A DNA stretch of 64,000 bases. Origin: Bacteroides caccae (lineage in GTDB: Bacteria; Bacteroidota; Bacteroidia; Bacteroidales; Bacteroidaceae). The stretch is from assembly GCF_002222615.2 (NCBI RefSeq), contig NZ_CP022412.2, forward strand, positions 4,216,001 to 4,280,000, read 5' to 3'. The translations under genes were made by a program, and so were the position numbers. Each line of letters opens with the position of its first letter. The stretch's first letter is position 1. Positions 9,462 to 18,125 of the stretch are shown in pieces. Under the pieces are notes generated by a model. It saw nothing but the letters and a program-made list of their open reading frames with translations. It had not been told where the DNA came from and ran no database searches.

Positions 9462-10793
9462 ATGAAAAAGTTAATTTATAGCATCATCGGGCTACTAATG
9501 TTCGCCGGTTGCGAAGATAATTATAAGACCAATATCACAATTCCAATGTCGGGCATATATCTGAGTTCTCCCGCCGAAGGAGCAACTATGGACTTAAACG
9601 ATGAAAGTAAAGATTCATACGAATTTACTTGGGATAAGGCTTCGGAACAAGGTTCCGTACTGATATTCAGCACTACCAAGGACCTTGTGAAACAAGTTAC
9701 CGTAGAAGCAGGGACAGGAAAAAATTGCAATATATCAACACTGGTTATCAACCAATTACTTTCCAAGTTAGATATTAAATCCGGAAATGAAAAACTCATT
9801 TACTGGACTGTAAAAGATAAAAATAACCAGACTGCCGCCGCATCAGAAGTTCGTACGCTACAAGCCAGACGAATGAAAAGTATCTTGCTTGCTCCTGAAG
9901 ATATGTCGACAGCCACTTTGTTGGCAGACGCTACACAAACCAAAATAAAATTTGAATGGGATGCTTCAGGAATCGGTAATGATACAGAGTGTACGGTACT
10001 TCTTTCTTTAGATCCGGAAATGGACAACTTCGTAGAACTGCCGACCAAAGGAACAGGAAATATATCGATCACCCACGAAGAAATGGAACAGACAATCGAA
10101 AAACTGTCTATCAAGCGTTACCGGACCAATACTATTTATTGGAATGTACGTAACAATACAGATCAGGCACTTATTTCGCGTGTCGCCAACACATTATACA
10201 CAAACGACATGATGCGTCTTGTTGACAAACGTGGAGATGAGACGATCACTTATCCCGTAGTCCGCGTGACATTCTCCGACGGAACTTCGCAAGTGTGGAC
10301 AGCCCAAAATCTGAATACTACCAGATATCCGGATGGAACGGAAATCGAAGCCGAATATTACAGATATGCTCCCGAATCCCTTGGAGAAGACTGGATTAAA
10401 GCAATCGGTACCTATTACAGTTTCGTGATTCGCGACCGGATTATCCCGAAAGGCTGGAGAATACCGACCGAAGCGGAATGGAATTATTTATTCTCCGAAG
10501 CCGGAAAGAATGGCGGGTATAATGTTCTTAAAGATCCTGTCTATTATTATAAAAATCCTACCGGCCAGGAACATCTGAATGAATGGGGACTGAGCTTTAC
10601 TTCAGCAGGTACATGGAACTTGGATAGGGACGCAATCGAACTGGCTCAGGAAAAATTCTACTTTATGGCCGCCGACTTGGGCGATCCCGCAACCTGGAAC
10701 GATCCCTGGCGAGCTTTAATCCATGACAACAGCGAAACATTATGGGTATCCTGGGCTAAAGGAACCGTCATGCGCTATATCTATGCAGAATAA
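9462..10793 (+). CDS. SusE-like/FISUMP-domain lipoprotein, probable surface glycan-binding protein
   Basis: A 443-residue lipoprotein (signal peptide with LLMFAGC; Cys near 17). Two tandem SusE-like beta-sandwich segments follow: about 35-135 (YLSSPAEGATMDLND, EFTWDKASEQGSVLIFS) and about 140-255 (ILLAPEDMSTATLL, FEWDASG). The C-terminal part (about 262-440) matches the Fibrobacter succinogenes major paralogous (FISUMP) domain: VWTAQNLNTTRYPDG, RIPKGWRIPTEAEWNYLF and WVSWAKGT near the end. Its place straight after SusD suggests a surface glycan-binding protein that hands substrate to SusCD. This combination is common in Bacteroides, but a binding function is inferred. Ligand unknown. Confidence 0.75.
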   Translation: MKKLIYSIIGLLMFAGCEDNYKTNITIPMSGIYLSSPAEGATMDLNDESKDSYEFTWDKASEQGSVLIFSTTKDLVKQVTVEAGTGKNCNISTLVINQLLSKLDIKSGNEKLIYWTVKDKNNQTAAASEVRTLQARRMKSILLAPEDMSTATLLADATQTKIKFEWDASGIGNDTECTVLLSLDPEMDNFVELPTKGTGNISITHEEMEQTIEKLSIKRYRTNTIYWNVRNNTDQALISRVANTLYTNDMMRLVDKRGDETITYPVVRVTFSDGTSQVWTAQNLNTTRYPDGTEIEAEYYRYAPESLGEDWIKAIGTYYSFVIRDRIIPKGWRIPTEAEWNYLFSEAGKNGGYNVLKDPVYYYKNPTGQEHLNEWGLSFTSAGTWNLDRDAIELAQEKFYFMAADLGDPATWNDPWRALIHDNSETLWVSWAKGTVMRYIYAE

Positions 10794-10813
10794 CTAATAA
10801 AACATGAATCATT

Positions 10814-12310
10814 ATGAAAAGATATTACTTTCAAATATTACTGGCGTGTTGTCTGACATTATTTGCCGGATGTTCCGATTCCGATTCGGAATCCGGTCAG
10901 AACGGCATACCCAAAGGTTCAAAAGCTATTGACCTGCAACAAGACAGAAGTGGTCTGCTACGTAATCCCTGCATGGGTTGGGGACTTTATGACGATGCTG
11001 TCGGCAATGTAGCCAACGCAGAAGAGTATTGGACTGCACAAGACGAAGCTGCACGCAACCATGCATCTTTCTTCTATATACGCTGGCGTTGGTCGGAAAT
11101 GGAACCGGAGGAAGGAAAATATGCCTGGATCTATGACGATAACTATAAAAAGCTGATTCAAGGAGCGCTCGACCGGGGATTGAAGTTATGTTTCCGTATC
11201 TATGACAACGGACAGGACAATATCCGCCAAGGTACTCCCGAATATGTCCGTACCGCAGGTGCTCGAGGATATGAAGTCGAAGGACAAAATAAAGTCAAAC
11301 TATGGACTCCTTATGCCGACGATCCTATCTTTCAGCAGAAATATGAAAAGTTTGTCGCAGCATTCGCCAAAGAGTATGATAACCCGGATATCGTAGATTT
11401 TATCGACGGGCACTCTTTAGGCTGGTGGGGCGAAGGCTCACATATCAAGTACCTGAATTCTGACAAGAAGAAAGAGACTTTCGACTGGTTTACAACGATG
11501 TATTCCAAGAACTTCAAGAATATCATTCTGGTATTACCTTATAATAGCGAAATTGGATTCAATACGGAAAAAGAAATCGCTATCGACCAAAAAGGGTATG
11601 GATTGCGCAGAGACGGTCTGGGAAGTATGTGGTTTACTGAAAATGACGAGAAAGTAGCGAACGAGATGTATGGAAAAGTTTTAATGGTGGGCGAATGTGC
11701 TTACTGGGGAGGATATACGGCTGCTTACGAACCTTTCAAAAATGACACAAAATATTCCTTCAAATCATGGAAGGATGTATATAATCAGAGTTTCGACCAT
11801 GCCCAGACTTATCATTTCAATACACTCGACCTAAGGACGATTACCGAAACAAAGGGCTGGACGGGACTGGCACCGGAACTTGTCCGCAAATTTGTTCTGA
11901 ACGGCGGATACAGGGTATATCCTACTTATGTAATCATGCCTTATGAAGCCTCAGCAGGCCAAACCGTATCTATCTCCCACTCATGGAGAAACACCGGATA
12001 TGGTTACTTGCCGAATAACATGAAGAATTGGAACTATAAGTACAAACCGGCCTTTGCCTTGTTCGACGAGAGCGGCAAACTGGTAAAATCATGGATTGAC
12101 GAGGATGCCGAACCTTCGCAATGGTTGTCTAACCAACGGAAAAACTATACTTACGAGGTTTCCCTCGACGGTATTTCCAGAGGCAATTACCAATGGGCGG
12201 TAGCTATTGTCGACAAGACCAAAGATAACCAACCAGGTATCAATATCGGTATCAAAGATAAGGAGAAGAAGGATGGGTGGACATTTATCAGTGAAATGAC
12301 TATTAAATAA
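10814..12310 (+). CDS. Putative surface TIM-barrel glycosidase-like lipoprotein with DUF4832-type C-terminus (copy 1)
   Basis: A 498-residue lipoprotein (lipobox FAGC, Cys20) whose acidic stretch after the Cys (SDSDSESG) resembles the Bacteroides surface export signal. Residues about 40-360 look like a (beta/alpha)8 barrel: LLRNPCMGWGLYDD, FFYIRWRWSEMEPEEGKYAW, IVDFIDGHSLGWWGEGS, GKVLMVGECAYWGG. Two glutamates, E207 after the presumed fourth strand and E294 after the presumed seventh, are placed like the acid/base and nucleophile of clan GH-A retaining glycosidases. The last 130 residues form a beta-sandwich (ISHSWRNTGYGYLPNN, FALFDESGKLVKSW) of DUF4832 type. A close paralogue follows 15 bp downstream. 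Enzyme activity is inferred, not shown. Confidence 0.7.
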   Translation: MKRYYFQILLACCLTLFAGCSDSDSESGQNGIPKGSKAIDLQQDRSGLLRNPCMGWGLYDDAVGNVANAEEYWTAQDEAARNHASFFYIRWRWSEMEPEEGKYAWIYDDNYKKLIQGALDRGLKLCFRIYDNGQDNIRQGTPEYVRTAGARGYEVEGQNKVKLWTPYADDPIFQQKYEKFVAAFAKEYDNPDIVDFIDGHSLGWWGEGSHIKYLNSDKKKETFDWFTTMYSKNFKNIILVLPYNSEIGFNTEKEIAIDQKGYGLRRDGLGSMWFTENDEKVANEMYGKVLMVGECAYWGGYTAAYEPFKNDTKYSFKSWKDVYNQSFDHAQTYHFNTLDLRTITETKGWTGLAPELVRKFVLNGGYRVYPTYVIMPYEASAGQTVSISHSWRNTGYGYLPNNMKNWNYKYKPAFALFDESGKLVKSWIDEDAEPSQWLSNQRKNYTYEVSLDGISRGNYQWAVAIVDKTKDNQPGINIGIKDKEKKDGWTFISEMTIK

Positions 12311-12325
12311 ATGAACCGATAAAGC

Positions 12326-13780
12326 ATGAAACATATACATTTATATCTATTTGCACTTATCTCCGTGATCCTTACAAGCTGCTCACACGCCTGTCAAAAG
12401 GTAGAGTTGCAGGAAGACACCGTATCATTGCTTCGCAACCCTTGTATGGGTTGGGGAGTATATGATGACGCTAATGATGAAGTACAAAACGCGAATATTT
12501 ACTGGGCTGCCCAAGATGAGGCAGCCCGTCAATACGCTTCTTTCTTTTATGTACGTTGGAGGTGGTCGGACATGGAACCGGAAGAAGGCAAATACGCCTG
12601 GCTGTATGATGAAAATTACAAAAAACTGATACAGGGTGCCTTAGACCGTGGATTGAAACTCTGTTTCCGTATTTACAACAACGGACAGGATAACCTGCGT
12701 GCCGGAACTCCTGACTACGTACGCCGTGCCGGAGCAAAAGGATATACCGTAAAAGGATTGAAAGGTGATCTTTGGACACCTTATCCGGATGATCCGATTT
12801 TTCAGGAAAAACTGGAAAAGTTTGTCGAAGCCTTTGCCAAGGAATATGATAATCCGGATATTGTAGACTTTGTAGACGGATATAGTCTTGGTTGGTGGGG
12901 AGAATGTCACCATGTGATCCTGCAAGACCAAAACAAATTCGAGCAAGTGTTCGACTGGTTCACAACCCTCTATTCCACTCACTTCAAAAATGTGCTTCTT
13001 ACGCTCCCCTTCGGCAGCCCAATCGGTTTCGACACCGAAAAACGAATTGCAATTGACGGAAAAGGATATGGCATGAGACGAGACGGATTGGGAAGCATGT
13101 GGTTCAGTGATGAAGAAAGGAGGATCGTCGCGGATATGTATGGAAAGACACTTCTTGTCGGAGAATCCTGTTACTGGGGATGTTCCACCGATGATTGCAC
13201 TCCATTCACCTCGGATACACGTTATCGGATGAATACATGGAGAGATGTATACAAACAGACCTTCCAACACGCCATTGAAGGACATTTCAATACGTTGGAT
13301 TTAAGAGAGCTCCCCGAAACAAAAGGGTGGACCGAACGGGCAAATGATCTGGTAGAAAAGTTTATTATCCAAGGAGGATACCGGATATATCCATGCAGCG
13401 TATCATTGCCAGTCCGTGCCAAAGCCAAATCGACAGTCCTCATTTCACACGAATGGAAAAATACAGGAAATGGTTATCTACCTAACAATATACCCAACTG
13501 GAATTATAAATATAAACCGGCTTTTGCATTGTTTGACCTACAAGGGAATCTAGTGCAAACATGGGTAGACGACAACGCAGAACCTTCGGACTGGTTGCAT
13601 AACACAGTGCATTCTTATACTTATCCGGTTACTTTCACGGATATTCCGAAAGGTACTTATCAATGGGCTGTAGCTATCATCGACCAAACAAAAGACCAAC
13701 AGCCGGGAATTAAACTGGCAATCAAAGACAAGCAAGAAAAAAAAGGCTGGTTTCTACTTAATGAGATCGTTATTCAATAA
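12326..13780 (+). CDS. Putative TIM-barrel glycosidase-like lipoprotein with DUF4832-type C-terminus (copy 2)
   Basis: A 484-residue paralogue of the preceding gene, colinear over the whole mature protein (LLRNPCMGWGVYDD, SDMEPEEGKYAWLYD, SLGWWGECHH, LLVGESCYWGC, YLPNN, WNYKYKPAFALFD). The candidate catalytic pair is retained as E193 and E280. The signal peptide ends in a lipobox (ILTSC, Cys19), but the following residues (SHACQKVE) lack the acidic run of copy 1, so this copy may face the periplasm. It is the last gene of the PUL1 plus-strand operon and is followed by the 22-bp hairpin array. Tandem duplication with possible division of location is my inference. Confidence 0.7.
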   Translation: MKHIHLYLFALISVILTSCSHACQKVELQEDTVSLLRNPCMGWGVYDDANDEVQNANIYWAAQDEAARQYASFFYVRWRWSDMEPEEGKYAWLYDENYKKLIQGALDRGLKLCFRIYNNGQDNLRAGTPDYVRRAGAKGYTVKGLKGDLWTPYPDDPIFQEKLEKFVEAFAKEYDNPDIVDFVDGYSLGWWGECHHVILQDQNKFEQVFDWFTTLYSTHFKNVLLTLPFGSPIGFDTEKRIAIDGKGYGMRRDGLGSMWFSDEERRIVADMYGKTLLVGESCYWGCSTDDCTPFTSDTRYRMNTWRDVYKQTFQHAIEGHFNTLDLRELPETKGWTERANDLVEKFIIQGGYRIYPCSVSLPVRAKAKSTVLISHEWKNTGNGYLPNNIPNWNYKYKPAFALFDLQGNLVQTWVDDNAEPSDWLHNTVHSYTYPVTFTDIPKGTYQWAVAIIDQTKDQQPGIKLAIKDKQEKKGWFLLNEIVIQ

Positions 13781-13830
13781 AAAACAATTATATGAAAAAT
13801 TACAAATTTTCTAAAGAAATAAAGGGATTA

Positions 13831-13925
13831 TTCTCACCGCAGTGAGAATAAATTCTTATCGCTATGAGAAAAAGTTCTCACCATAATGAGAATTTTTTCT
13901 CATCACGGTGAGAATACTTTGAGAA
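13831..13925. repeat. Array of four 22-bp-period hairpins between convergent genes
   Basis: Four imperfect palindromes start at 13831, 13853, 13875 and 13897, exactly 22 bp apart. Each has 7-nt arms around a 4-nt loop (TTCTCAC-CGCA-GTGAGAA is the first), and 4-nt spacers separate them. A fifth half-arm (TTGAGAA) ends at 13925, at the GH92 stop codon. The innermost pair changes from C-G in unit 1 to T-A in unit 2, a compensatory change, and is T.G in unit 4 and a C.A mismatch in unit 3. The array lies between convergent genes and could act as a bidirectional terminator or mRNA 3'-end protector. It is not CRISPR: the spacers are only 4 nt. Confidence 0.85.
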
Positions 13926-16121
13926 TTATTTCATCTTATAAACCAATGTTCCTCCCTTGACAATATCTTCATGAGAGATAGTATTCTTCGTATAAGGTTC
14001 ACCATTCAAAGTAATGCTATCCACATACTTATGCTCTTTCGACAGGTTCTCTGCGATAATAGTAAAAGTCTTGCCACCAGCCAGATGCAATACCATTTCA
14101 GGCAACTGGGGCGCCCCGAATACATACTCGCCACTCACCGGATTCACCGGATAAAATCCCATTGCACTCAACATATACCATGCAGACATCTGACCACAAT
14201 CGTCATTTCCGCAAAGTCCGTCAGGTTTGTTTCGGTATTGAGTATCGAAAATCTCACGGATTAACTCTTGTGTACGCTCCGGACGACCGGCTAACGCATA
14301 TAAATAAGTTACGTGATGACTCGGTTCGTTACCGTGAGCATATTGTCCGATCAATCCTGTTACATCAGCCAGACCTTCACCTTCCAAAGTAACGGTAAAC
14401 AAAGAATCCAATTTATTCAGGAAAGGTTTTTCACCACCAAAGAGCCGGATTAATCCCGGGACGTCATGTTGCACGTGCCAGGTATATTGCCATGCATTTC
14501 CCTCCGTATAATCTCCCCCTATACTTTCCGAATGCCCCAAAGCACTCGGATTAAACGGAGCCTTCCATGTTCCATCTGCTTTGCGCGGACGCATAAACTG
14601 GGTTTCAGTATCAAAGAGGTTCTTATAATAATCGGCACGTTTTGCAAAATACGCCGCATCTTCTTCTTTTCCCATACGGCGTGCCATGTCGGCAGCAGCA
14701 TAATCGTCATATACCGACTCTAATGTGGAAGACACCGATTCGGCTTTTATCAGGTCGGTCGGGAAATAGCCGTATTTCGTATATACTTCCCAGTTTGACT
14801 TCAACGGATGTGAAACAGTCTGCGTCTTCTTTATAATATTGAAAGCACGCTCCGCGTCAAAGCCACGGAATCCCTTACGATAGGCCTCGGCAATCACAGA
14901 AACCCCATGATTACCTATCATACAGTAGTTCTCCTTTCCCCATAATGCCCAGATAGGCAGGAATCCCTGCACTTCACCTTGTTCTATCAACGAATTAACA
15001 AAACCGTCGACACGTTCGGGAATTATCAATGTATAGAAAGGATGAGCGGCACGATAAGTATCCCACAAAGAGAACGTAGAATAAAAAGTCCCCGTTCCCG
15101 CTTTCACAACGGAGTCGGCAGCGTTACGATACATACCATCGACATCCGAAATCTCATTCGGTTGAATCAAAGCATGATAGAAACTGGTATAGAAGTTTGT
15201 CTTTTCATCATCGGTACCGTCTATTTCGATACGGCTCAGATAACTATTCCATTCATTATGCGCAGCGTCTCTCACTCCGTCAAAGTCCCAGGCAGGAATT
15301 TCCGCTTCCAAGTTCTTCTTGGCTCCGGCTACGCTCGTAGTGGAAAGGGCCACTTTCATCATCAACTCGTCTCCCGGCTGCATATCGAAAGTAGCAACAA
15401 TGCGTTTCCCTTTCTCCGTCTCTCCCATCGGAAGGTAAAGTGAGTCTGCAACAGGACGATTAAATTTTATCACAAAGAAATAATCCTGATTCACCCATAC
15501 GGCATTATTGACATGTCCGGTCAGCGTTTGGGCGTCTTCCCAATTCACCTCACAACTCTTCACGTGTGAATGATATTGTTCTTCCCTCCAGGCAGGACCA
15601 TGCTGAAGATCTATCAGCAGAGAAGCGGAGTCTGCTTTGTTGTAGGTATATCGATGCAGGGCAGCATGGATAGAAGCCGTCAGTTCCGCTTTCACCTGCG
15701 GATCGGAAAGTTCCACAGTATAGTAACCCGGCGCAGCCGCTTCTTTATCTTTCGGGAAATGACTGCGATAAGCGTCCCAGGCACGGGTACGTGTACCGGT
15801 AACAGGCATTACCAGAATATCACCCAAGTCCATACATCCTGTTCCATTCAGATGCGTCTGCGTGAATCCCCAAATCAGAGAATCCTGATAGGTATACTCG
15901 GAACAATAGCGCCAGCCGACTGCACCCGTCACAGGGCTGCTCTGGATCATTCCGAAAGGATAACAAGCCCCCGGAAAGGTATGCCCATTATCGGCCGCAC
16001 CGATGAATGTATTAACGTATCGGGTATAATCTTTTGTTTCCGCTTTTTCTGTCGGAGAACAGGAAGAATAGAAAAATAAACCTGCCAAAGCAGCAGCCAT
16101 AAGAGGGATTCTTCTTTTCAT
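13926..16121 (-). CDS. GH92 family exo-alpha-mannosidase, lipoprotein
   Basis: A 731-residue calcium-dependent inverting alpha-mannosidase of family GH92, which trims terminal mannose from N-glycans or yeast-type mannan. The signal peptide has a lipobox (FFYSSC, Cys21). Family hallmarks are the N-terminal VNTFIGAADNGHTFPGACYP, FTQTHLNGTGCMDLGDI, the general-acid segment GNEPSHHVTYLYA, and the C-terminal NDDCGQMSAWYMLSAMGFYP. Length is normal. It is transcribed towards PUL1 from its own promoter, so it sits beside rather than in the sigma-driven operon; its activity nevertheless suggests that PUL1 handles a mannose-containing glycan. Linkage specificity cannot be read safely. Confidence 0.94.
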   Translation of the reverse strand: MKRRIPLMAAALAGLFFYSSCSPTEKAETKDYTRYVNTFIGAADNGHTFPGACYPFGMIQSSPVTGAVGWRYCSEYTYQDSLIWGFTQTHLNGTGCMDLGDILVMPVTGTRTRAWDAYRSHFPKDKEAAAPGYYTVELSDPQVKAELTASIHAALHRYTYNKADSASLLIDLQHGPAWREEQYHSHVKSCEVNWEDAQTLTGHVNNAVWVNQDYFFVIKFNRPVADSLYLPMGETEKGKRIVATFDMQPGDELMMKVALSTTSVAGAKKNLEAEIPAWDFDGVRDAAHNEWNSYLSRIEIDGTDDEKTNFYTSFYHALIQPNEISDVDGMYRNAADSVVKAGTGTFYSTFSLWDTYRAAHPFYTLIIPERVDGFVNSLIEQGEVQGFLPIWALWGKENYCMIGNHGVSVIAEAYRKGFRGFDAERAFNIIKKTQTVSHPLKSNWEVYTKYGYFPTDLIKAESVSSTLESVYDDYAAADMARRMGKEEDAAYFAKRADYYKNLFDTETQFMRPRKADGTWKAPFNPSALGHSESIGGDYTEGNAWQYTWHVQHDVPGLIRLFGGEKPFLNKLDSLFTVTLEGEGLADVTGLIGQYAHGNEPSHHVTYLYALAGRPERTQELIREIFDTQYRNKPDGLCGNDDCGQMSAWYMLSAMGFYPVNPVSGEYVFGAPQLPEMVLHLAGGKTFTIIAENLSKEHKYVDSITLNGEPYTKNTISHEDIVKGGTLVYKMK

Positions 16122-16162
16122 AGTAAATATAATGTTAAATTAATGTCGCATAATGACAGCGA

Positions 16163-16170
16163 CAAAGATA
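16163..16170 (-). promoter_or_regulatory. -7 box for the GH92 gene
   Basis: On the minus strand this reads TATCTTTG, a perfect match to the Bacteroides TAnnTTTG -7 consensus, 42 bp ahead of the GH92 start codon. A matching -33 TTTG at the usual 19-21 bp spacing was not seen. Confidence 0.5.
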
Positions 16171-16287
16171 AAAAAAATCCCTCTCATGACATCCGTACGA
16201 TTCGTTTATTTCCAAAGGCAATCTATCGTTCCACTGTGATAAAACAAAAAATCTTGCGACTTATTGGATAAATACAACTCAATTATT

Positions 16288-16295
16288 TATCTTTG
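16288..16295 (+). promoter_or_regulatory. -7 box for the sppA-lpxK-pnp-thiL cluster
   Basis: TATCTTTG matches the Bacteroides -7 consensus and lies 41 bp ahead of the sppA start. A TTGG at 16264-16267, 20 bp upstream, may serve as the -33 element. The gene spacings downstream suggest that this promoter drives all four genes. Confidence 0.5.
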
Positions 16296-16336
16296 TTAGC
16301 TTAATAATAAGCTGGCTCAAAAAAACAATAAGCATA

Positions 16337-18115
16337 ATGAAAGATTTCTTGAAATTTACACTTGCAACAGTAACCGGTATTATCCTGTCAAGTATCGTAT
16401 TATTTATTGTCAGCATGGTGACCTTGTTCGGTATCATGTCTGCTTCGGATACGGAGACAATAGTAAAAAAGAATTCGGTAATGATGCTCGATCTGAACGG
16501 AACGTTGGTCGAACGCACGCAAGAGAATCCATTGGACATTCTATCACAATTATTCAGTGATGATTCCAATATATACGGTCTGGACGATATCCTCTCTTCT
16601 ATCAAAAAAGCAAAAGAGAATGAAAATATTAAAGGAATTTACTTGCAGGCCTCTTCATTGGGAACGTCATACGCTTCTTTACAGGAGATCCGTAATGCAC
16701 TACTTGATTTCAAGGAAAGCGGAAAGTTTATCATTGCTTATGGAGACTCTTACACCCAGGGACTTTATTATCTTTCCAGCGTAGCCGACAAAGTGCTGCT
16801 CAATCCTAAAGGGATGATAGAGTGGCGTGGCATTGCCGCTGCTCCTGTCTTCTACAAAGATTTGCTGCAAAAAATTGGTGTAGAAATGCAAATCTTCAAG
16901 GTAGGAACATACAAATCGGCAGTGGAACCGTTTATTTCTACCGAGATGAGCCCCGCCAACCGGGAACAAGTGACTGCTTATATCAATTCTATTTGGAGAC
17001 AAGTGACTGAAGGTGTATCCAATTCACGCTATATCCCGGTAGATTCATTGAATGCCTATGCCGACCGTATGCTAATGTTCTATCCGGCAGAGGAAAGTGT
17101 AAAATGCGGATTGGCTGATACGCTGATTTACCGAAATGATGTGCGTAACTATCTAAAAGAGCTGGTAGAAATAGGCAAGGACGATCAATTGCCTATGCTT
17201 GGCTTGAGCGATATGGTCAATGTGAGGAAAAATGTACCGAAGGATAAGAGTGGCAATATCGTAGCTGTTTATTATGCTTCCGGAGAAATTACCGATTATG
17301 CCGGTTCATCTGCTTCTGATGAAGGTATAGTAGGTTCCAAAGTGAGCCGCGACCTTCGCAAACTGAAAGACAATGATGATGTGAAGGCAGTCGTGCTTCG
17401 AGTTAACTCTCCGGGCGGAAGCGCTTTTGCTTCCGAACAAATCTGGCACGCCGTAAAGGAGCTGAAAACTAAAAAGCCGGTTATTGTCTCCATGAGCGAT
17501 TATGCCGCTTCAGGTGGTTACTACATCTCATGTGCGGCTGATACGATTGTGGCGGAACCGACAACATTGACCGGTTCTATCGGTATTTTCGGTATGGTAC
17601 CGAATGTAAAAGGGCTGACAGACAAAATCGGTTTGACTTACGATGTAGTAAAAACAAATAAATATTCGGATTTCGGAAATATCATGCGTCCTTTCAATGA
17701 AGGAGAAAAAGCATTGCTGCAAATGACGATAACCGAAGGATACAATACATTTATCGGCCGTTGCGCCGAAGGACGCCACATGACTAAAGAAGCTATCGAG
17801 AAGATCGCCGAAGGTCGTGTGTGGACCGGTGAAGCCGCCAAGGAACTGGGTCTGGTGGACGAGCTTGGAGGTATTGACAAAGCATTGGATATCGCCGTAG
17901 CCAAAGCGGATATTGAAAATTATACTGTTATCTCCTATCCGGCGAAACAGGATTTTTTCTCCTCTCTGTTTGAAACTAAACCGACAAATTACGTAGAAGC
18001 ACAATTGCTGAAAAGCAAATTGGGCGAATACTACCGTCAGTTTGATCTGTTGAAGAATCTGCAAGAAAAATCCATGATTCAGGCACGCGTCCCATTTGAA
18101 CTGAATATAAAATAA
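16337..18115 (+). CDS. sppA: Signal peptide peptidase SppA, 67 kDa type
   Basis: A 592-residue inner-membrane serine protease that degrades cleaved signal peptides. One N-terminal membrane segment (residues about 8-30, TGIILSSIVLFIVSMVTLFG) precedes two tandem S49 protease domains. The N-terminal domain carries the Lys of the Ser-Lys dyad in the usual context (KVGTYKSAVEPF). The C-terminal domain carries the nucleophile Ser in MSDYAASGGYYIS, followed by LTGSIGIFG. Length and the two-domain design match the long form. It is first in a housekeeping cluster with lpxK 10 bp downstream. Confidence 0.95.
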   Translation: MKDFLKFTLATVTGIILSSIVLFIVSMVTLFGIMSASDTETIVKKNSVMMLDLNGTLVERTQENPLDILSQLFSDDSNIYGLDDILSSIKKAKENENIKGIYLQASSLGTSYASLQEIRNALLDFKESGKFIIAYGDSYTQGLYYLSSVADKVLLNPKGMIEWRGIAAAPVFYKDLLQKIGVEMQIFKVGTYKSAVEPFISTEMSPANREQVTAYINSIWRQVTEGVSNSRYIPVDSLNAYADRMLMFYPAEESVKCGLADTLIYRNDVRNYLKELVEIGKDDQLPMLGLSDMVNVRKNVPKDKSGNIVAVYYASGEITDYAGSSASDEGIVGSKVSRDLRKLKDNDDVKAVVLRVNSPGGSAFASEQIWHAVKELKTKKPVIVSMSDYAASGGYYISCAADTIVAEPTTLTGSIGIFGMVPNVKGLTDKIGLTYDVVKTNKYSDFGNIMRPFNEGEKALLQMTITEGYNTFIGRCAEGRHMTKEAIEKIAEGRVWTGEAAKELGLVDELGGIDKALDIAVAKADIENYTVISYPAKQDFFSSLFETKPTNYVEAQLLKSKLGEYYRQFDLLKNLQEKSMIQARVPFELNIK

Positions 18116-18125
18116 CCTGTACTGC

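Noticed and set aside
13831..13925. Hairpin array as a CRISPR array
   Set aside because: Spacers are 4 nt, units are palindromes that vary between copies, and no cas genes are present.
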